Assembly (NCBI GenBank): GCA_023268155.1
Contig: JALNKM010000010.1
Span: forward strand, 1-45,259
DNA from: Candidatus Geocrenenecus huangii
Lineage (GTDB): Archaea; Thermoproteota; Nitrososphaeria_A; Caldarchaeales; Wolframiiraptoraceae
DNA length: 45,259 nt
Direction: 5' to 3'
Positions 41,520-45,259 of the stretch are shown here, piece by piece. The notes below the pieces were generated by a model, which was given only the letters and a program-made list of their open reading frames with translations, was not told where the DNA came from and searched no databases. A program made the translations under genes and the position numbers. Each line of letters begins with the position of its first letter. The first letter of the stretch is position 1.

Positions 41520-42449
41520 ATGTTCTTTTTGGATCTCCTTGAGTTGGATCGTGTTTTACGTCAATTGAAATCCATGTATGGTTCTATCGATGAGAGCTTG
41601 AGAGGTTGGAACTGGTCTAATGACGTGCTTTCACCACCTCTTGAAGGAGTTTACCTAGGCGTTTCGGAGCTGGCGAATAGATATTGTTCTACCTATAGAG
41701 ATGTATATCTGAAGAGGGTTCTCTCAAAGCCTGCACCTTTTAGCTATAAGACTGTGAGGGGATGGATTTATCATACAGTATGTAAGAGGGTTGTAGAGAA
41801 GGCTAAATCAATGCTTTACCATGAAGGCATCGTCAATGGTCACAGGCTTTACTCATCTCTCCTCATAGATAGGAGAGACATTATAGACAAGGTCTTGGAA
41901 GAGTACAGGGTGCCGAGCTATCTAAAAGAGTATGAGATTGAGAAGCTGAAGAGAGAGGCTGAGGCTCTCTATAGCTTCTTGGCTCTACAAGCTGCTGCGA
42001 GGCTGGATAGGGTTCTCTCACGCATATCTAGACCAGACCTTGAGAGCGTCATCTCTAAAGTTATCCCAGTAGATGTTGAGAGAATAGTTAATGGTCAGCT
42101 TCTAGGACTATCCAGCGAACTGAAGATAGATATGTTTGCGGATAAGAGGATAGTCATCGAGATAAAGACGGGGGATATAAGAGACTTCCACAAATACGCT
42201 GTTACGGGATACGCGCTAGCAGTAGAATCCGACTTAGACATCCCGATAGATTATGGGATAGTATCATACATATCTCTCAAAGAAGAGAATGTAAAGATTA
42301 GGAATAAGATATACTTTATCGGGGATGAGTTAAGGCGCGAGTTTCTCGAGATACGTGATGAAGCATTCAACGTAATTCGGAGGGGGATAGATCCCGGGAA
42401 ACCCCCAGAATGCCCAGAATACTGTGTATATTATGGAGTGTGTATTTGA
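41520..42449 (+). CDS. csa1: Csa1, Cas4-family adaptation protein
   Basis: The 309-residue protein matches Csa1 of type I-A adaptation modules: RGWNWSNDVLSPPLEGVYLG, then VSELANRYCSTYRDVYLKRV. A nuclease core IVIEIKTGDIRDFHKYAVTG supplies ExK, and a cysteine-rich end PPECPEYCVYYGVCI does the same for an Fe-S cluster together with the cysteine near residue 62. Csa1 works with Cas4, Cas1 and Cas2 in spacer acquisition. It is the first gene of the plus-strand adaptation operon. Its 3' end overlaps cas1 by 26 bp. Confidence 0.93.
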   Translation: MFFLDLLELDRVLRQLKSMYGSIDESLRGWNWSNDVLSPPLEGVYLGVSELANRYCSTYRDVYLKRVLSKPAPFSYKTVRGWIYHTVCKRVVEKAKSMLYHEGIVNGHRLYSSLLIDRRDIIDKVLEEYRVPSYLKEYEIEKLKREAEALYSFLALQAAARLDRVLSRISRPDLESVISKVIPVDVERIVNGQLLGLSSELKIDMFADKRIVIEIKTGDIRDFHKYAVTGYALAVESDLDIPIDYGIVSYISLKEENVKIRNKIYFIGDELRREFLEIRDEAFNVIRRGIDPGKPPECPEYCVYYGVCI

Positions 42450-43464
42450 GTTGCCCCTCAAACTAATACTTTCCGGTCATGGGTACCGTATATCTAAGAA
42501 GGATGGTCTACTCGTTATAGTTAAGCCTGATGGGTTAAAGAAAGAGTTCAGTATAGGGAATGTATCGATGGTCTTGGCGAATGTTAGGGGGTTGAGCATT
42601 AGCGGGGATGCTCTAAGGCTTATGCTTAGACATGGCGTCTCGCTCGTACTTGTATCCAACAATAAACCAATCGGGAAGATTCAGCCAATGATGTTGAAGA
42701 CGAATGTAAAGTTGAAGAAGATGCAGATAAGAGCTCAGGATAGCGAGTTGGGATTAAAGATCGCTAGGAGCATAGTCCTCAACAAGATCTTGAACCAGGT
42801 AAGAGTATTGAAGAAGCTGATTAAGGCTAGGCACATTACACAGCAAAGAATAGCTTTAAAGATCGATGAAAAGATCCAAGAAATCCTGTCGATATATAGG
42901 ACTGTCTCCACAGAAGAAGCTTACGTGAAGAGCTGGCTGATCTCTAAGGAGGCTGAATCCGCTAAACATTACTGGGAGGCTGTATCTGAGATACTACCCA
43001 AAGAATTAGGGTTTAATGGTAGAAAGAAGAAGTATGAGAACCCTGAAGACCCAGTGAACCACTCTCTAAACTATCTCTACACGCTTCTAATGTATCAGGT
43101 CTGGTATGCGATAGAGTTGTCTGGCCTCGACCCATTCATAGGCTATCTTCATGAGGACAGTAATAGGAGACCAAGCCTAGTCATGGACTTGATGGAGGAA
43201 TTCAGGCAGCCCATAGTAGACCTCCCATTAATAACTTATTTTATAAAGTGTAAAGATGTTCGAGCACTACACAATGATAAAAGATTAGCGGATTCTTTCA
43301 GGAAAGAGCTATTACAGCTCTTCTTTAACACTCTTGAGAAGAGGGTGACATTCATGAACAGGGCTGCGCCGGTTAAGACACATATTCGTCTCCAACCAAT
43401 TAGACTGGCGAAATATCTCCTAGGCATCTCGAACAGCTATAAATGTTACGATGTAGTAGTATAG
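42424..43464 (+). CDS. cas1: Cas1 integrase
   Basis: The 346-residue protein has an N-terminal beta domain (LPLKLILSGHGYRI) and a helical catalytic domain. Catalytic positions are E176 (ISKEAESAKHYW), H243 (YLHEDSNRRPSL) and E258 (MDLMEEFRQPIVD). These form the metal-binding site of the integrase that inserts new spacers with Cas2. An internal ATG at residue 4 (MECVFEL) is an equally plausible start and would reduce the overlap with csa1 to 17 bp. Length is normal for crenarchaeal-type Cas1, and it is followed 3 bp later by cas2. Confidence 0.97.
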   Translation: MYIMECVFELPLKLILSGHGYRISKKDGLLVIVKPDGLKKEFSIGNVSMVLANVRGLSISGDALRLMLRHGVSLVLVSNNKPIGKIQPMMLKTNVKLKKMQIRAQDSELGLKIARSIVLNKILNQVRVLKKLIKARHITQQRIALKIDEKIQEILSIYRTVSTEEAYVKSWLISKEAESAKHYWEAVSEILPKELGFNGRKKKYENPEDPVNHSLNYLYTLLMYQVWYAIELSGLDPFIGYLHEDSNRRPSLVMDLMEEFRQPIVDLPLITYFIKCKDVRALHNDKRLADSFRKELLQLFFNTLEKRVTFMNRAAPVKTHIRLQPIRLAKYLLGISNSYKCYDVVV

Positions 43465-43467
43465 GCA

Positions 43468-43746
43468 ATGTACACTCTAGTAATCTACGATATAACTGAT
43501 GATGAGGTTAGATTGAGGATAGCTCAAGCATGTAGAGAAGTAGGCTTGGCTAGAATACAGAAGAGTGCGTTCCTCGGCATAATAGATTCTCAGAAGAGGA
43601 AGAATCTAGTTATCAAGCTTAAGAGAATCCTAGGGTCAAGCAAGGGAAACATACAACTCTTCACTATATGCGAAGCAGATATGGCTACACGGGAGATGAT
43701 AGGCGAAGAGATAGAATATGAGGAAGAAGGTATAGTGTTCCTATAG
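43468..43746 (+). CDS. cas2: Cas2
   Basis: The 92-residue ferredoxin-like protein has YTLVIYDITDDEVRLRIAQA with the conserved aspartate D8 and LARIQKSAFLG. The C-terminal strand FTICEADM supports the fold. It dimerises between two Cas1 dimers during spacer integration. The gene lies directly between cas1 and cas4 with 0-3 bp spacing. Confidence 0.95.
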   Translation: MYTLVIYDITDDEVRLRIAQACREVGLARIQKSAFLGIIDSQKRKNLVIKLKRILGSSKGNIQLFTICEADMATREMIGEEIEYEEEGIVFL

Positions 43747-44328
43747 ATGGAAGAAGAATGGTACATCACCCCGATACAGGTTAGAGACTTCATCTTCTGC
43801 CCAACCATCTTCTACTACAAGTACTTAGTTGGAATAATGGAGCCTAAGACGGAAGCCATGGATGAGGGATTGAGAGAATTCAGTAAAGACCTTGAGAGAT
43901 GGCAGGAGAGAAAGACCCTCCTGAACCAGAGAAGAATACATGTCGATAAAATGCTCTTCGGATACCCTATAACATGTAGGAGATATAGGCTGAGAGGCAT
44001 CGTCGACACAATCTACTGGTCGAACAATAGACTGAATGTGCTGGAGATTAAGTCGAGCGGCTCAACAAAGCTCTATCCAGACCACCTCTACCAGACCGCA
44101 GTATATGGGTTAATGGTGGAAGAAGAGTTTAAGCAGACAGTGTATAAGCTCATCATCTTCTACAAGAAGTCAAATAAATGGTTTGAGAAGAGGTTTACGA
44201 ATCAGCTAAGAGAATACATAGAAAAGACTATTGAGAAAGTACATCGAACATTAGAGAGTGGAGAAGTACCCGAACATAGATGGGGCAAGAAGTGTGTAAG
44301 CTGCTTCTATAACAAGTTCTGCTACTGA
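43747..44328 (+). CDS. cas4: Cas4, Dna2-like nuclease
   Basis: The 193-residue protein has the N-terminal cysteine (C18) in DFIFCPTIFYYKY and the C-terminal cluster C183, C186, C192 (KKCVSCFYNKFCY), enough for a 4Fe-4S centre. The RecB-type nuclease core shows LRGIVDTIYW, LNVLEIKSSG (D and ExK) and a QTAVYGL segment. Cas4 trims prespacer ends and helps define PAM and orientation. It is the last protein gene before the array and follows cas2 without a gap. Confidence 0.95.
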   Translation: MEEEWYITPIQVRDFIFCPTIFYYKYLVGIMEPKTEAMDEGLREFSKDLERWQERKTLLNQRRIHVDKMLFGYPITCRRYRLRGIVDTIYWSNNRLNVLEIKSSGSTKLYPDHLYQTAVYGLMVEEEFKQTVYKLIIFYKKSNKWFEKRFTNQLREYIEKTIEKVHRTLESGEVPEHRWGKKCVSCFYNKFCY

Positions 44329-44481
44329 TTATCTATAGGAGTATTACTCTATTATATCGTATTACGTAATACTTATTAACTCCCAATATGCCCTTAAATA
44401 TGAATTCCCGAAATAGGGACTTTCTAGAGATTAGAATAATGAATGCCTGAATCAAGGCTTAGAAACGAGAAAAGTAGCACG
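44329..44481 (+). promoter_or_regulatory. CRISPR leader with a perfect 14-bp palindrome
   Basis: The 153 bp between cas4 and the first repeat are AT-rich. GTATTACGTAATAC at 44359-44372 is its own reverse complement, and another GTATTAC half lies at 44341-44347. TATATCGTATT in the same region could serve as core promoter. TCCC and GGGA near 44405-44420 form a smaller inverted pair. Leader direction is given by cas4 on the left and by the repeat ending in ATTGAAAG. Regulation through the palindrome is inference. Confidence 0.55.
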
Positions 44482-45259
44482 GAATCTCATAAAGAGAATT
44501 GAAAGGAAGGCAAACTAAGAAGCGACTGCTCAGACCTTAGAATAGTACGGAATCTCATAAAGAGAATTGAAAGATAACACAACTCTTTTTTTTCAAGGTG
44601 AGAAAATGGCCGAATCTCATAAAGAGAATTGAAAGTGTGAATAATTTTTGTATCTCATCTTTAGACGGAAAAGGCTTGGAATCTCATAAAGAGAATTGAA
44701 AGTTGAGGTCCAAATTGAGTAATACCAGAAAAAAAATATGAATCTCATAAAGAGAATTGAAAGTTGGTTTGTTATTTCGCTGGGTTTGTCGGTTCATTGG
44801 CTTGGAATCTCATAAAGAGAATTGAAAGTTTATGGTGATTATACCTCAAACTTTTCCATTAAAGTAAGATGAATCTCATAAAGAGAATTGAAAGGCCAAC
44901 AATTCATACAGACCGAACCTCACCATCCATCTCTGGTCTAGAATCTCATAAAGAGAATTGAAAGTCGAGCAGCTTGTTGTAGCTGAACTCATCTATCTCT
45001 CCTCTCGGAATCTCATAAAGAGAATTGAAAGGTCAGAGGCCTAGGCTCCTCAACCCCGAACTTTCCACGGAATCTCATAAAGAGAATTGAAAGAAGATAA
45101 GGAGCGTAAAGTTTTCGATAAGCTAAAGAACGTGGAATCTCATAAAGAGAATTGAAAGTTTAGATCGTAGTATTTCCGTATCTCAGCCGCAGAATATGAA
45201 TCTCATAAAGAGAATTGAAAGTAGCGTAGAATACCGGCTTTCATTTTTCTCACCTGTCT
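44482..45259 (+). CRISPR. CRISPR array, at least 12 identical 24-bp repeats, continuing past the window
   Basis: Repeats begin GAATCTCATAAAG and end ATTGAAAG. They start at 44482, 44550, 44612, 44679, 44740, 44805, 44871, 44941, 45008, 45070, 45135 and 45198, all without a base change. The eleven complete spacers are 44, 38, 43, 37, 41, 42, 46, 43, 38, 41 and 39 bp; 38 bp of a further spacer reach the window end. TCTC and GAGA inside the repeat can form a 4-bp stem around ATAAA. Transcribed left to right, processing before ATTGAAAG yields the 8-nt crRNA handle used by Cmr complexes. The lack of repeat decay at both ends suggests an active array. Confidence 0.99.

Overview
The window is archaeal. 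It encodes a TATA-box binding protein, a RadB-like RecA-family ATPase, a PIN-PilT-type-ATPase-KH protein and a tRNA-Lys with a short intron outside the anticodon loop. Many starts sit 25-35 nt behind A/T-rich boxes, as expected for leaderless archaeal transcripts. The AT-rich composition, the 24-bp CRISPR repeat ending in ATTGAAAG and the Csa1/Cas1/Cas2/Cas4 set point to a thermophilic TACK archaeon (Thermoproteota-like). I cannot fix the genus from sequence alone.

Layout. 1-3 kb: end of a RecA-family ATPase, a small membrane protein and the PIN-ATPase-KH protein. 3.2-9.1 kb: a tightly overlapping MoxR/DUF58/DUF4129-type operon of seven genes with membrane and surface proteins. 9.1-16.1 kb: a HAD phosphatase, carbamate kinase and a complete BMP-type nucleoside-like ABC importer (two permeases, double ATPase, Tat-type substrate-binding protein). 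16.6-20.9 kb: a GGCT-like protein, an unusual methyltransferase/ATP-grasp fusion, a VTT (DedA-like) membrane protein, tRNA-Lys(CTT) and a duplicated DUF350 membrane protein. 20.9-28.0 kb: an accessory zone around tbp, with a decayed insertion sequence that keeps both ends, an N-terminally truncated TcmP-like gene, a twice-frameshifted gene, an N6-adenine methylase of about 980 residues, an 830-bp non-coding stretch with hairpins, and a frameshifted nuclease-like gene.

28.0-45.3 kb is a CRISPR locus. From right to left runs a complete type III-B operon (cmr4-cmr5-cmr1-cmr6-cmr2/cas10-cmr3). Without a break it continues into three non-canonical genes: an ABC/RecF-type ATPase, a PD-(D/E)XK-like protein and an unknown protein. 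Beyond it lie two unknown overlapping genes on the opposite strand, and divergent from them a Csx3 protein made of two complementary, half-degenerate Csx3 domains. To the right is the adaptation module csa1-cas1-cas2-cas4, then a leader with a perfect 14-bp palindrome and an array of at least 12 repeats. The likely division of labour is that Csa1/Cas1/Cas2/Cas4 acquire spacers, the array supplies crRNAs with an AUUGAAAG handle, and Cmr detects RNA. Cas10 keeps GGDD and may make cyclic oligoadenylate, and tandem Csx3 may degrade it.

The best candidates for something undescribed are the three-gene ATPase/nuclease-like tail of the cmr operon and the Csx3-linked unknown gene pair. No Csx1/Csm6-type effector is recognisable, so the output of Cas10 signalling must come from one of these genes or from elsewhere in the genome.
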